Part shown: piece after piece, positions 44,069-56,716 of the stretch
How positions within the stretch are numbered: position 1 is the stretch's first letter
Layout of the letters: every line of letters starts with the position of its first letter
Assembly: GCA_032768795.1 (NCBI GenBank)
Contig: CP136497.1
Location: 374,501-438,500, forward strand
DNA: 64,000 bases
From: Tremella fuciformis
Lineage: Eukaryota > Basidiomycota > Tremellomycetes > Tremellales > Tremellaceae
Reading direction: 5' to 3'
Notes under the pieces: model-generated
What the model saw: the letters and a program-made list of their open reading frames with translations, nothing else
What the model was told of the DNA's origin: nothing
Databases searched by the model: none
Translations under genes and position numbers: made by a program

Positions 44069-46183
44069 TCACTCCCCGCCCAATCCCATTCGGCCCATCT
44101 TCCTATCGTGTCCTCGGGTCCGAGCAGCGTTCTGGTGCCCCCTGCTGCCCTTGTGTTCCCTCCTCGGACCGCCCTCTCCCCTCCCTCGACCACCGCCGCG
44201 CCCGCCTCTGCTGCCAGTGGCAGAAGATCCCTCGTGGGCACTACCACCGCCGCGCTCACTGACGTCGGCCGTGTGACCGCCGGTACTCCCACCGTGACTG
44301 CCCCTGCTCCTTCCAACTCCAGCTCTCCCACCACCCCTGCCCCGGCCACGGCTCGAGGTGGACGACGCCGTGTCCCGCGTGGCTGGCGGGGCCAGCAGCG
44401 ACGGATGACTACCGGTCGGCACGTTCGAGTATCGCGCGAGGATGGCATCCTTGTGCGGCTGCACATCAGCCGCTCACCCAACTTCCAGAAGTCATTACGT
44501 ACGTTGCGGTCAAACATGATGCGCCAGCCTTCGAGCTGCGTGTCGTCCAGGCCCGTATCCTTGCGCAAGGCGGCGCGCGCGTCCCCTCTGCGCGTGGCGG
44601 CATTACGGTCGTACACCGCGGGGTTGGTCAGATAGGCCATCTCGAGCGCCATGAGCTGCTGCTGGTTGTAGAATGTCTCGGGGGCGTTCCGGGGTTTACG
44701 CTACACATCAGGCCCCTCCTACCCCGCACAACAAACACTGACTGTGATCTTGTGGCTGCCGCTCGAGTCGTCCTGGTCGCTCGTGTCGCCGCCGCTGCCG
44801 GGCCTGACCAGCGGCGCAAAGTCGTCCATGTCCATGTCGTCCACTTCGACGGGCCGCCCTTCGTATTCCGCAATAGCGCGCTTGCGCGCCTCTTCCTCGT
44901 CCTCTTGGCCCTGCACGAGGCGCAGGATGGACTCGCGCAGGTGGTCGGGGATCGCGCGCCCGATAGACGGCAGCGGGCTGCGCTCAGCTCGGCGCGGCCA
45001 CTAGAACGGGAACGGCTGGACTCACGCTTCTTCAGCCTTTATCTTGAGCTTGGAGATGTCCAGGTCGGCCGTGTCGAATATATTCCGCCTGTCCGTCCTG
45101 GGCCGAGGGACCGTCGTTGCGTTAGCCGGCCCGCCCGCCTCACTGGCGCCAGAGTCGAGGATCGCAGCGCGCAGCTCGTCCAGCTCGGGCGGGAGGTCCG
45201 TGCCGCCCGTGAGGATAGCATCGACCAGCGGCGCAGCAGCCTCGTCAGGACTCTGCGTAGAGCTGGACGCGGCGAACAAGGGGTGGTTGAGGGCCTGCAC
45301 GAGCAGGTGCTTAGGCAGGGCAGGGAATAGGCCAGTCACCGCGGCCAGGCGCTGCCCTCAGCGCCCCGCCAACATTCCAACACGTTCGACTCACCGGATC
45401 CTCCGGCACGTCTTCCCTGATCTCCTCCAACATCTTCCTCACGCCCTCCTTCATCTCCCCCCGCACAAGCAGCGCCTCATAGTCCCCCCTCAGGCCGTTC
45501 GAACGCAAGACCCGCCCCTCGGCCGCCTCGCCCACCTCCCTATCAGCCGGGCCAAGCAGGTCCAGCAGCGCATACTTCGTGCCGCCCTCTACGCGGCACA
45601 GGAGCCCGCGCACAACTGCCAGCGCATCGTTCTTGATGCGCACGACGGCGGCTTCGAAGCTCTGCGGCAGGCGCCCGTACGCCGCCGCGAGACTGGGGAG
45701 GAGCGTGGCCGCTTCTTCCATGTAGAGCGCGAGCACCTCGTCGTGTGCCCGCGCGAGGGACAGCAGGGTGCGGACTGCCCGCGCGGTGTGTGGGAGGTCG
45801 AACCCGTCGTCGGCGGAGAGGTGCGCGGTCAGCTCTGTCAGGCATTCTTTCAGGCCCTCGGTGTGCGTTGGCAAGAGGGCCGCGAGCAGCTCGGAAAGGG
45901 CGCCCCGGTAGGGTGTGTAGGTGATGATTGTGTCGATGAGCAATTCGGTGGGGATGGCGCTGGGAGAGGACGAGGCGATAGAGAGGATGTGTTCGAGTGG
46001 GAGGGTGGGAGCTGTTGGAGTGGACTTTGATGATAGAGTCTGGAGCGCTAGGAGGTGGACGAGCGGACTGAGTATGGGGATGCTGTTGCCTGAAGGCGTG
46101 TCCGGTACTTGGGCAAGCAGGAATGGCACGATCCGCTCGGCGGCATCGACTGGCGGCGCCGTCGTCGGCAAAGTCACCGCCAT
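44069..46183 (-). CDS. CUE3: Cue3/ASCC2-type RQT complex subunit
   Basis: The start at 46183 (MAVTLPTTAPPVDAAER) lies close to the NOG1 3' end. The N-terminal 300 residues are helical, as in Cue3/ASCC2. A CUE domain follows (TGLFPALPKHLLVQALNHP), which binds ubiquitin. Then come NIFDTADLDISKLKIK, the family's post-CUE block, an acidic segment (EVDDMDMDDFAPLV), and the diagnostic C-terminal block NPAVYDRNAATRRGDAR with TGLDDTQLEGWRIMFDRN. The end is an RGG-rich tail. Cue3/Rqt3 works with Slh1 and Rqt4 to split collided ribosomes marked by ubiquitin. Several introns interrupt the C-terminal half; I did not fix every splice site. The RGG tail is longer than in budding yeast. Confidence 0.85.
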
Positions 46184-46364
46184 GGTCGTCGAGACTGTCG
46201 AGGTGGAGATGTGGTACAGAAATTCCACTCGGAACGACCCATGAACGTCCTCCACCTGAAAACTCGGATCCGAGAATTCAGTCCTCGTAGAGATCGTGAA
46301 TACATGCAATATGCAATGTACAATACTGTCGTACACGTCCACCCATAAATCCAGATCCAACCGC

Positions 46365-48722
46365 TCAACGCCGCTGCGTCTTTCCGCCCTTCCGCTTGCC
46401 CGACAACATCCACTTGGGCCTGGTGATCGGCACGTGTCGGTCCGACTCGCTGGCCTTGGCCAGACGGTTCGGCTCGCGCTGGGCAAACTTGCGCAGCTTG
46501 ACGGCCTTCTCGTCTTGCTCCCGCGTAGACATACCTGCCAAGTGGCGGTGCCCGCGGGGCGCGCGGTCCACACGACCCTTCTTGCCTTTCGGGCCGGACG
46601 TGGCAACCGACTCCATGTCCACGTCGCCCTCGTCGCCATCGACGTCCATGTCGAAGTCGTCTCCGTCCTCGCCAGCAGCTTCCTGTGCTGCCTCCCATGC
46701 CTCTTTCTTTTGCTCCATGAGACGCTGTGCGCGTTTTTGCAGTTTGACCGGGTCCATTCCGGCCTGTTTGATACCGTCGGTCATCTCGGACAGGGTAACG
46801 TGGCGCTTCTTCCTCGGGATGATCGGTCGGTTCTGGAGCTTGTTCTTCTCCTGCGAGATCTTCTTGATCTGCGCCTTGCGCTTTCGCACCTGCTCGGCGG
46901 CGTCGCGGAACTCTTCCTCCTCCGAGTCCGGCTATATGTCAGCTTCACCCTGTGAGATCGTGGCTGGGCGACGCACAATCTCCTCGTCGTCCGAGGCGTA
47001 GAAGCCCTGAGCCTCCAATGCCTCCTCTTCCCGCTCCAAAGCGTCGAGCTTGGCCTCGATATCCGGGTCGATAAAGTCGGCCACGTTCTTGCCCTGCCAG
47101 ATCTCGGGAATCGTGTCGTACTTCCAGCTGTCGTCGGCGAGAAGGTAGTTCTCTACATCAATCAGCATTGTCTTCAAATGTCCCACGGCGAGAAGCTCAC
47201 TCTTGAGATCCTGGGAGAATGCCTGCATATCCGAGATCTCCTGCTCGTCGTCCCGCTCCAACCGCCGACGGTTCGGGTCGGTTTTGTCATATCTTGGCCT
47301 GTTCTTGGCTGCCTCTGGAATGAACGGTGCTCGGTCTACGTCGTCTCGCTTCTGCGGCATGGCAACGTGAATCTTGTTGGCGACAACGTCGATGCGAGAT
47401 CCGCGCATCTTCTGCTCGACACGGTGTGCCAACAATGCGTCACATGCGACATTGCGAACGTTGATCACACCCTCCTCCGAGTACGTCGATGCCTCGACGA
47501 CTGTGACAGACTTGTCGGCGAGAATGCTGTCTACAAAGGCGCGGTTGTCGGGTGATAGATCGGATAGACGAACAATGTCAATCTTGTTGATGACTAGGAG
47601 AGTAGGCTTGTTCTGGAAAAGGGGCTTGATCGAGTGGAAAAGCTTGCACTGAACGTTAGCTTGAGCCTTGTCGTGGATTGCGGCAACTGACCTGAGCCTC
47701 GATGGTGTAGCCACATTGCTCTGACAAGTCCATGAAATACAGAACGGCACTTCTCAGATGCGCAAGAGCGGTGATCGACTGCATTTCGATGGTGTTCATC
47801 TCTTCCAACGGGTGGTCGAGCACTCCCGGCGTGTCAATGACTTGCCACCGGAGATACTTGTAGTCCATGTGGCCGACAAAAAGAGATTTGGTGGTGAAGG
47901 CATACTGCTGTGTCAGCTAAGGTCAGAAGTGCTTGGGGTGAGCTGACAGGTTGAACGTCCACATCCGCCCGGGTAATCTTGTTCACAAAGCTACTCTTTC
48001 CGACATTCGGATATCCACAAATGAGCAAGGTCCGAGTGTTCGGGTCGATGGCGGGCAGACGTTGGATGTGCTGTCTGACCTGCTCAAGATACGCAAGAGG
48101 GTCTTTTTGACGCTTCATGATGGTCGCCATTCTACCGAGGGCCGCCCGCTTGAGCTGCTTGCATCGGTAGAGCGAGTCACCGAATTTGAGCAGGCGGACA
48201 TAGTCTTTTGCCACCTGCGAGATGAGGTGTCGTGCGGTGTTGAGCTGACCGAGGGCAAGCTTGTAGTGGTTCTTGTCGTACAGGACGTTGAGAAGCGAGC
48301 TGAGGAAAGGGTGAAGGTTCTGCATCGTCAGCTATGAAATCATTGAACAAGGTCCTAGCTCACGTCAAGGACCGGGAATTCGGAGATGATCTTGCCCAGC
48401 TTTTCATCAAAGGTGTCCTGGGTGTATTTGACCTTGCGCATATAGACTTTTGGTCAGCTCTGAGCATGGAGGGTTGTGGAGCTGAGACGCACAATTTCTT
48501 ATACGAGAGATCTTGAACTGAGGGTATGGTCAGTATTAACGTGTGCGCTTTCAGCTATGACTTACGTTTTTATGGATCACTGAGCGTCAGCAGCAGCTCG
48601 GCTATACCAGATATAGGCTCACCCGTCGGCGTCTTTCGCATAGTCGCATTGAGCACAATGTCGATGAACTCGGACGAGGTGGGCACGGGCGTGATGCCCT
48701 GCAGACCTGCGAGAGAGGCCAT
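46365..48722 (-). CDS. NOG1: Nucleolar GTP-binding protein 1
   Basis: This GTPase acts in 60S subunit assembly in the nucleolus. The N-terminus [19 protein letters not shown] and [14 protein letters not shown] is the conserved start of the family. A helical domain follows ([19 protein letters not shown]), then the G domain with [14 protein letters not shown] (G1), DTPGVLDHP (G3) and NKID (G4). The C-terminal region carries [30 protein letters not shown] and KPKW-like [15 protein letters not shown]. Short introns interrupt the first 120 residues, the G domain after VDVQP and after EAQ, and the region before PDSEEEE. The gene is divergent from DEF1 and only 180 bp from the CUE3 start. Confidence 0.93.
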
Positions 48723-49401
48723 CTTGGAGGGTGGGAATGGATTTCACGGGGCGGGAGAAGAGAGAAGGCCGAGGGCTAACGACGGGGAAGTCTTCAGGCT
48801 CCTTCTATAGCTGTCCGAGCAATGACAGCCTGCTGGAAAGCTATGAGATGCCCTCCTCTAGACTGTGAGAGATAGAGGGAAAGATGGTTTTTGCAGGTGG
48901 ACCTCTCTCGACGCAAAATCTCGACCTGTGATCGGCTAATGACGTGGCACTCTCTGTGGTCTGTTATCAATCCCACGCCGAGCCTCGCTTAATACTCGGC
49001 GATTATCGGCGATAACCCTGAGCGAGGGGCGAGGGGTCCAAAGTGGCACTTTCTGCGCGCTGGCTCGTGCCGTTCCCCCTTGTCCGGTCCACGAGCCATA
49101 CGTTTGAACAAGGAAGGGGCCCAGCAAAAGAGTCTTTTCAACTCGTCTTTCACGTATCATCTAAGCATCGCTCGTCGTTTTGTCTCGTCTCGCTCTCCTC
49201 TCCCCGACTCCCGACAAGGCCTCACTCCCTTCACACCACCAGAGAGTGACTGGTCAAAAGTCAAAGGGACCCTGTTGCCAACGACTTTTTTCCTCCCGCC
49301 TGTCCAAGCGATTCGAATCGACTTTGGACTCGCTCCCTCCTCCCACTACACCCTTCCTCACACGACCACACGAACCCACAGCGACAGACGCCCAGCCCAT
49401 T
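48723..49401. promoter_or_regulatory. Bidirectional promoter region of NOG1 and DEF1
   Basis: 679 bp separate the two start codons. The octamer TCGGCGAT occurs twice, 10 bp apart (48996-49003 and 49006-49013), in direct orientation. The half next to DEF1 is CT-rich, as expected for a fungal leader. No gene is seen inside. Confidence 0.45.
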
Positions 49402-52373
49402 ATGGCGAGCGTGGAAGAGCTTGCGGGCAAGTATCGCTCGCAGATCAGCTCGCTCAAGAGCATCTTCCCCGATTGGGACGACGGAGACCTTGCGTTCACA
49501 CTGCAGGATGCAAAGGGCAGCGTGGACGACGCCGTTTTGATGATCACCGAAGGTGAGCTATACGCTTCTCCTGAGGGAGAATGGCGAGGGGCACAGCTAA
49601 TAAGACGCAGGCCGAGCATCCCAATTCACCTCTGCGACCAAGAAAAAGGGCACAAAGCCAAGCACCAAGGACGCCCCGGCCAGCAGGGGCTACTCGAACC
49701 GAGACGCCGACACGGGCGGCTGGGAAGGGGCAAATGGTGATGGCACTCGTGGGCGAGGTGGACTCCGCGGAGGTCGCGGTGGCCGCGGCGGCCGAGGCGG
49801 TGGTGAGCTCGCACGACCCCCTCTCTGGGACATACTGATCTTGGTAGAGCCGTTCCGTGGCGGTCGCGGAGGTCGAGGTGGCGGTCGTGGTGGCCGAGGC
49901 GGATTCCAGAATGTCAACGGCCGGAAGACCGACTTGCCAACTTCGACTGCTACCACGACCGAAGGTTGGGCCAACCAGGTCGCCCAAGCTACATCTGGCG
50001 GCGTAGAGGATGGGGGTTGGGCCGAGAGTTCGGATCTTCCCAAGGACGACTCCTCCGAGGAGGTCTCCGCGAGCAAGGGCGACGACTTCTCTGCTGCTGG
50101 GGGCCTCGGCGATGCACCCGCCCCGAAAGAGCTGGAGAAGGCAGCCAAAAAGGGAGGCACTGGATGGCAAGAGAAGCACAAGAAGCCGCTGCAGACTGCC
50201 GCACCCACCGTGCCAGTCGCACCCGCTGCTCCTGCCAAGAAGACATGGGCACAGATCGCAAAGTGAGTACACACGGAGTGCTGAACGGGCTTGAGCTCAT
50301 CGTTAGACCCGCCGACAAGCCCAAGCCCACACCACCCCCTGCTGCCCCGGTAGCACCGAAAGAAGTCGAACCTGCGATCGAGGAGACCACCTCCGACGAG
50401 CCCGTTGCTCAAGAAGCGCCTGTACCCGACGAGATCCTCGAAGAAGCCGCTGCTCCCGAAGTCGAGGGCTTCGGTGACGCACCCGCGCCATCTGAGATCG
50501 ACACAGCCGCTGCCACCATCGCTGCCGAGTCCGAAGTACCGCAGACGAACGGTCATGCCGAAGAATTGTTGCCCGAAGAGCCAGTGGTCGAGGACGACTT
50601 TGAGGATCCCGCCATCGCTTCTGCAGGTGCAAAGCCGTACGAGCCAGAGGCCTCTGCGCCTCTGGCACCAGAGCCTGTCACGACATACACTGGCCCGCCC
50701 GGCTTCAATGCCATCTCCAAGGCGCAACAGGCCGCTCTCGCCCCAGCGCCAAGGACCAACTCGCGAGCCGCGATGCGGCACAAGACCGCCGATGGACAAG
50801 GCGTTGTCTTGCCGGCATCTATTGGCGGTGTTTCCTCGCTCGAGATGCAGTTCGGCAGTCTCCAATTCGGCGGTCTCAACGGCGATGGCGTCGAAGCGCC
50901 ACCTGCACCCGAACCCCTTCAAAGCCCTCCTCAGCCGACCATCACCTCGCCCATCCGCGCTCCCCAACCCATCCCCCAGCTCTCTCAAACGGCCTCCGCC
51001 CCTGCTCCAGCACCAGCGCAGCCCGCCGTCGCTGCTCCAACCTCGACCTCTTATTACTCTCAACAGGCTCAACCTGCCGCTCCTCAACAGCAGGCACAAG
51101 CCCAGACACAACATCAGGGGTATTTGGCGCCGCACCAGACTCTCCAACAACAGATGTCCCAATCCTACCAGCAGCAATACTTGCAGCAGCACCAGCAGCC
51201 GCAAGCTCAAGCTCAACAGGCTCAGCCCCACACCTCTCCTTCCGCCCAGCCGCAAGAACAGCCTCATCAGCAGCAACCTTACGGCTACCGCGGGCAACAC
51301 GACTACTACGGCTCGCTGTCGCAGCCCGAACAGCACCATCAATCCGCTCCTCAGCCACAAACACAGCAGCCTCAGCCTCAGCAGCAGCAAGAGCAGTACG
51401 GCGGCTTTGGCGGCTTTGGGCAATCTCACCTCTTTGGCCAACCGCAGGGCCAGCAACAGCAGTCCCACGGCAGCGAGTACGGACAACGAGTGAGTCAGCT
51501 GCATTATTCATAGATGACAGCTGACGTTCAGGCTTATGACACCTACGGCGCTGGCTACCCCCGTGGCCAGCTTGACGACAACAAGCAGGCTCAGCAGACA
51601 CCTGCGCCGGCGCACACTCCCGGTGCTCAGCACCTGCCGCACCAGCAGAGCTCTTACTATGGCGGCATGAACAACCTCAGCTACTACCCGGCGCAGCCAT
51701 ACAACCCTTACTGTGAGCACGAAAGCGATCGATATTGGGGCTGCATCGCTGATAGGCAGATAATCAGACTCCCCTTGGCTACCAGCCGTACATGCCGCTC
51801 GCCCAGCGCGGGATGTACCAGCCTCCGTCGGCCGCACCGCCCGCGCCGATCCCCCAATCTCACCAGGGCCACCAGGCCTCCAAGCCTGCCCCGGCCGCCC
51901 AGTCGCCCTACGGCGGCATCCCTTCCTACACCTCCAACACATACGACGAGCAGTCGTTCGCCAACCTCTCCGGCGGCATCAGCAGTGCCAACACCTCTGG
52001 CGGGCGATACGACCTCGGCGGCGCCAAGCCCGCGCCCCAGTCCGCCGCCCAGGCGCCCCTATCGTCCTCGTACCAAGCCTCGAACGCCAGCGGGGGCGCC
52101 ACAGCGGCCTCCGGCGGCCTGCACAGCTCGTGGGGCGTGAACACGGCCTCGGCAGGCTCGGCCGCCGCCAACAGGCAGCAGGCCACCACGCCCGACGACG
52201 GCTTCAAGGCGTCCACCCCAGCCGGCCGGCCCCCGCAGCAGCAACAGCAGCCGACCCAGGTGGGCGGGGCATTTGGCGCGTACGGCGCGTACCAGAACCA
52301 GGACTGGGCGCAGTACGGCCAGGGCGCGTACGGCTCGCAGGGCCGGAACGGCTATGCTGGCTGGCAGCAGTAG
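49402..52373 (+). CDS. DEF1: RNA polymerase II degradation factor Def1
   Basis: The N-terminus has a CUE domain (residues about 8-50: LAGKYRSQISSLKSIFPDW, LAFTLQDAKGSVDDAVLMI). Next come RGG repeats, a conserved WAQIAK segment before an intron, an Ala/Pro/Glu-rich region with PPGFNAISKAQQAAL and SSLEMQFGSLQF, and a long Gln/Pro-rich part ending in YGSQGRNGYAGWQQ. This order matches fungal Def1, which recruits ubiquitin ligase to stalled RNA polymerase II after DNA damage. The Gln-rich part controls its nuclear entry in yeast. At least five introns are visible, with donors at 49553, in the RGG repeats, after WAQIAK, near 51490 and near 51713. The poly-Gln stretches are built from CAG/CAA and may vary in length. 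Confidence 0.87.
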
Positions 52374-52639
52374 GCTAGGCCGCTTGACGAGACTCACTTC
52401 TCTATACAAAACGTGTCGCACTTTCTTTCACATAGTCAGGCGCACTTGCCAATCCACCAATCACCAATCGAGCCTCATCGTATGTAGTCATTTTGACGAT
52501 GAATGATTGAGCATGGCTTTTCTTTGGGTTTGGTTGTGTAATGCAGAGTCATGTGCATGACGTGGATACCAAAGTACAAGTCATATCTCCCATCCTCACC
52601 CCGCCCCGATCCAGCCTGCAGCTGCCGCCGCAGACTAGC

Positions 52640-53869
52640 CTAGTACGCGGCCGCCTTCTTGGCCGCGAGCTGGAGGTGGGTCGAGTGCTCGTCGTAGGGC
52701 GATTTGCCGATCGGGTAGACGGTCCACAGATCGGGCGACTGGAACTGGTACGTCTTTGCGAGGGCGGCCATGGTGGCTTTGACGAAATTGCCCTGTGTGG
52801 CGGTGGAACCCTTTGATTGGGCTGCGCGTCAGCGGGCGCCGTCTCCTACGCCTAGTCGCTTCGCGACGAGACGCGACTCGACTCACTGTAGCAGTCCTGG
52901 ATGCCGGCCATCTGCAGCATGCGCTTGGACGCGGGGGCGGCGACGATACCGGTTCCTCGGGCTGTCTGTCAGCCAAGAGAGACTGACAAGGTGTTGAGGG
53001 GGGACCCACGCGCGGGGATCAGGCGGCACATGACCGAGCCCGACTTGCCCGACACCTTGCACGGCACAGTGTGCGGCTCGGCAATGTGCGAGCCCCAGTA
53101 GCCCCTTCGCACAGGGACGATGGAGAGTTTGGCGAGGATGATGGCGCCCCGGATGGCGGTCGCGACTTCCTTGGCGCACTTGACACCGAGGCCGACGTGT
53201 CTGCTATCAGCATGCGCCCGGGATGCACGCATGGGCTCGCTCCTGCGGAGCTCGCGAGGGCTCGACTCACCCGTCAAAGTCCCCAACGGCCACAAAGGCC
53301 TTGAAGCGCGTGCGCTGGCCGGCGCTGGTCTGCTTCTGCACGGGCATGATCTTCATGACCTCGTCCTTGAGGGTCGGCAGGAAGAGGTCGATGATCTGGT
53401 ACTCCTTGATCGGGAGCGAGAAGAGGTAGATCTCCTCCATCGACTTGATCTTGCCGTCCTTGACCAAACGGCCGAGCTTGGTGACGGGCACCCTGGAGTC
53501 AGAACGAGCATGACGAGCACGACGAGCGGCGAGCGCAGCGAGCCGGGCGGCGTCTCTGCCCTCCTCTCCTCTCCACTTCAATCCCCCAGTCTCTATACTC
53601 CTCCAGTACCGCCAATCCTCTCCCCATCATGCACATCTCCGTTCCTCCTGCTGGACCACTCCTCTTACCTCCTCCTCGGTCCAGCATTCCCTCTGCCAAC
53701 TCCACTCCCCATCTCCACGCCCCTCCTGTAGACGCCGCGCCGCCCTACGCCCGGTGCAGACAACAACTCACCACTCCTTCTCCTCCTCCTTCTTCCCACC
53801 CCGTCTGGGCCCACGACGACCCCGGGGTCCACCGCGTCCACGTCCGAATCCACCGCGTTGTTCGGCCAT
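52640..53869 (-). CDS. RPS2: 40S ribosomal protein uS5
   Basis: The protein starts [20 protein letters not shown], the RG-rich tail of eukaryotic uS5. It continues after a long first intron with [64 protein letters not shown] and [15 protein letters not shown], ending KAAAY at 52640. The S5 double-stranded RNA-binding fold and C-terminal domain are both complete. uS5 sits at the mRNA entry site of the small subunit. The first intron is about 280 nt, several times longer than others here. That is common for ribosomal protein genes and may host regulation; I saw no clear snoRNA boxes in it. At least three further introns follow. Confidence 0.93.
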
Positions 53870-54354
53870 ACTGATAGTCGGGAGAGAAAGGCTCGGCGAG
53901 CGTGTGTCGTCGAGACCAGAGAGTGCTTGTAGGTTAGAGGATCTCTATCTCTATGCTGCTGCTGCACCTTGAATTCTCACCCAGCGAGCAAGCTTCGGAG
54001 ATATCGTATTGCCGCGCGCACTGCAGGTGCGATCCCAAGTGTGGCGTCGGAGATACTGTCTCAACTGTACGACAGTTGTCGCTTATCCCCGAAGGTGGCG
54101 TTTTGCTTCTTGTTGTACGACCACCTGTGCGCTGCAGAGAATCACGCGTCATGCATTATGAGGAACCGGTCGTATGCTGCAGAAAGGTCTTCTATGATGT
54201 TCGTAGCCCAGTCGTTATGCGTGTGTTGTCACAAAGCACCTCTCCCTCGTCCCTACATTCGTCTCATGCACTCCGTCGCTCGCCCTCCCTTCTCCTTGTC
54301 GATGCCGACGGTCGTTTCGGCTCTGTACAACCCCTCTTTCCGCCCACTTCGCAC
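53870..54354. other. Region between RPS2 start and the Rho gene 3' end
   Basis: 485 bp containing the RPS2 promoter and the Rho 3' UTR. Plus-strand open frames here continue into antisense of the Rho gene and are not supported as genes. Confidence 0.4.
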
Positions 54355-55385
54355 TCACATCACGACACAACACCCCTTCCCATGCCCTTCTTTGGGCCGG
54401 CTGGTTCGCAGCTCCTTGTTGCCGTCTCGATCGTATGCCGGGCCGACACCGCCGTGGCCCTGATCGCGCACCAGGACGGCAGCACGCGTGGCCGCTTCGA
54501 AGACTGTGTCGACTCCGTCGTTATGCAGTGCCGACGTCTCGTAGTATGCCTTTGCTCCGATAGAGTATGCCACACGTTTCCCCTGGGAGTCAGTATATGC
54601 ACAACATTTCCCCGAAAATACGACGTCAGACGTGAGAGCAGGAGACAGGTATGTGGGAGTCGGGGCCTGTGGGAAGAGCGTACCGTCTCCGTGTCAATGT
54701 ACTTGTCCGGGGTGAACGTCCCATTTTGCATCGCCTTGGCTCTGAGATCCGTCTTACATGCCACCAGAATGACCGGGATCGCCTTTCCGCATATCGATCG
54801 TACCTCCTCGATCCACTGCCGTGTCAGCTTAGTCCAAAGTGTGTGCCGCGTAGCTGACTTTTTGCGAGACGTTGTCGAGCGAGTCCGGCGTGTCCACCGA
54901 GAATGCGATCAGGATGACGTGGGCTTTCGAGTAGCTCAGTGGCCGCAGTCTTTCGTACTCTTCTTGTCCGCTGCCTGTCAGTACGCTTCAGACAAGGGGG
55001 GCCTAGCACCTACGCCGTGTCCCACAAGGCTAGTTGGACGGGTTTGCCATCCAGTTCAATCTCGGTGACCTGCTGGGTAAGCTGGAGAGCATGTTCATGG
55101 AGATAAGGCCTACATAGTTGTCGAAGACAGTTGGCTCCTGCTGATCAGCTATGATGCAGGATGTGACTGTATTAAACTCACGTATGTCTCCGGGAAGTGG
55201 CCCAGTGCAAAGACGTTCAGCAGACTCGTCTTTCCCGCTGCTCCATCTCCAACAATGACTAATTTTCGGCGGATCTATGAATCAGCCCCAGCAGTATAAA
55301 AGGCATCAGGGGCTGGAAGGGGTTGCGACTGCGACCGAAGGGTACTCACCGCTCGGGGGTTGGAGGGCGATGCAGAACCATTCAT
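54355..55385 (-). CDS. Rho2-type small GTPase
   Basis: About 215 residues in at least six short exons. The exon order is: [12 protein letters not shown]; then [19 protein letters not shown] (P-loop); YEPTVFDNY (switch I); [15 protein letters not shown] then [17 protein letters not shown] (switch II); [13 protein letters not shown] (guanine specificity); [19 protein letters not shown]; and the C-terminal CAAX box CVVM preceded by another Cys. The [15 protein letters not shown] and WIEE blocks fit the fungal Rho2 branch, which signals to cell-wall synthesis and the cell-integrity pathway. A fission-yeast-like Rho2 is the best match from memory; Rho3 is the alternative. The P-loop reads GDGAAGKT where most Rho proteins have GDGACGKT or GDGAVGKT. 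The second Cys next to the CAAX box suggests palmitoylation. Confidence 0.88.
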
Positions 55386-56716
55386 CTCGCCGCCGGGCGG
55401 GCAGAGCTGGTGAAAGAGCTAGGTGTGATGTGATGGGGAGAGTCGAGGTGATAAATAAGCAAGAGAGGCTCAAAGTGGAAGGAATCTGGGCGGGGCTGTG
55501 AAGCGGGCTGAGAATAGCGTCTGCGTCTGCGGGCGGGAGCCGATGGGATGGCCTCGGTCTATGCTTTGTTTATATGCGATGGCGATTGTGATTGTGATTA
55601 GGATGGGCGCGATGGGTGCGATGGTTCCGAGTGCGAGAGAGGGGGTGTCGGAAGTGAAGCTGTGGACCTAGCAAGCAGATCAGCCTTTGGACCTCGGCGT
55701 GACCACGTTGCCCGTTGTCCGCCATCCCATCCCACGACTCGTGCCCATGCCCACGCCCATGCCCGGCGCCGGGCTTGGCTGTCCGCAGCGGTGTCCCTGC
55801 TCGGTGGAGAGGATGAGGATGTACTCACTATGATACAGAATACGAGACGAGGAATGGAGATGCGCGAACAGAGATGTGTGAGATGTGAGAAGAGAGCAGG
55901 CAAAAAGGTGAGCTGATTGTAAACTACAGGGAACTGGAAAAGTGGAGGTCACTCGGTCCCTGTCTCTACTGTGCTTCGCTCTCTTGGCCCATGGCTCATG
56001 CAAGGGAGGATGGTAGCTCTGGGTTACGTCAAAGACCCTCATGCCGCTCTCTCTCGTCGCTCAAGATTCCCCGCCAGAAGCTTGCGTACGTTCTCTATTC
56101 ACCGACCCGCAGACCCGCAGAGCCGGGAGACCTAACCACAAGCCGCGGAAGGGGAGCTTATCTCTCTTCCTTGCACGGGGCGGCAGGGTGCCTCTTGGTG
56201 AGCCGAATCTGTCTCGGGAAGCCGGCATGTGCTTCATATTTCATTGACGCTCAAGCTCCAAGCCCCTATGCCCCCATGGTCCTCCAGCTCTCCAGGCTGT
56301 TCTTTCAAAGCTTAGTTGCTGCGCCGTTATTTCCAGTCCCCTAATGACGGTGACAAGTGGGGATCGCCGATAGATAACCCCACAGATCTCCCACGGTGCC
56401 TTGTACTGACTGGCTGGGTGGGTGGCAAATCCAGGGCGGGAATTCAGGGTCGGATCGGGTTACCGCTTGCGGACAAGAGTGGGGGAATGACGAAAGCAGC
56501 TTCCCATCTACGAATACTCAATGTCTTCTTTGTTCAGTTGTACTCCTCTATCCATCCATCTCGCGCACACGACAAGTCAGCATCACTAGCCCACAGCAAC
56601 GGTCCTGTCGTCACAATCCCCGTCGTCCATGCGGATATAACACCCGAGAGCTACAGAGCGCATAGCCTCGACCGTCCCCTCCCCCGCGCACAAACAAAGG
56701 GACGACGTCGAGCATC
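55386..56716. promoter_or_regulatory. Long divergent intergenic region
   Basis: 1.33 kb between the start codons of the Rho gene and the F-box gene. It contains CT-rich leader-like sequence at both ends, and AT-rich stretches around 55560-55620. No coding block with splice support was found on either strand. The length suggests separate promoters for the two genes. Confidence 0.4.

Noticed and set aside
45044..46030. 328-codon plus-strand frame opposite CUE3
   Set aside because: Arg/Gly/Pro-rich antisense shadow of a GC-rich gene whose minus-strand product is recognisable.
49690..51504. 604-codon open frame on the minus strand opposite DEF1, Leu-rich
   Set aside because: It is the reverse reading of the CAG/CAA-rich DEF1 sequence. 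Leu and Arg runs mirror Gln and Pro codons, and there is no own motif.
53953..55068. 371-codon plus-strand frame opposite the Rho gene
   Set aside because: It crosses all Rho introns and exons in antisense, and the real product on the other strand has full GTPase motifs.
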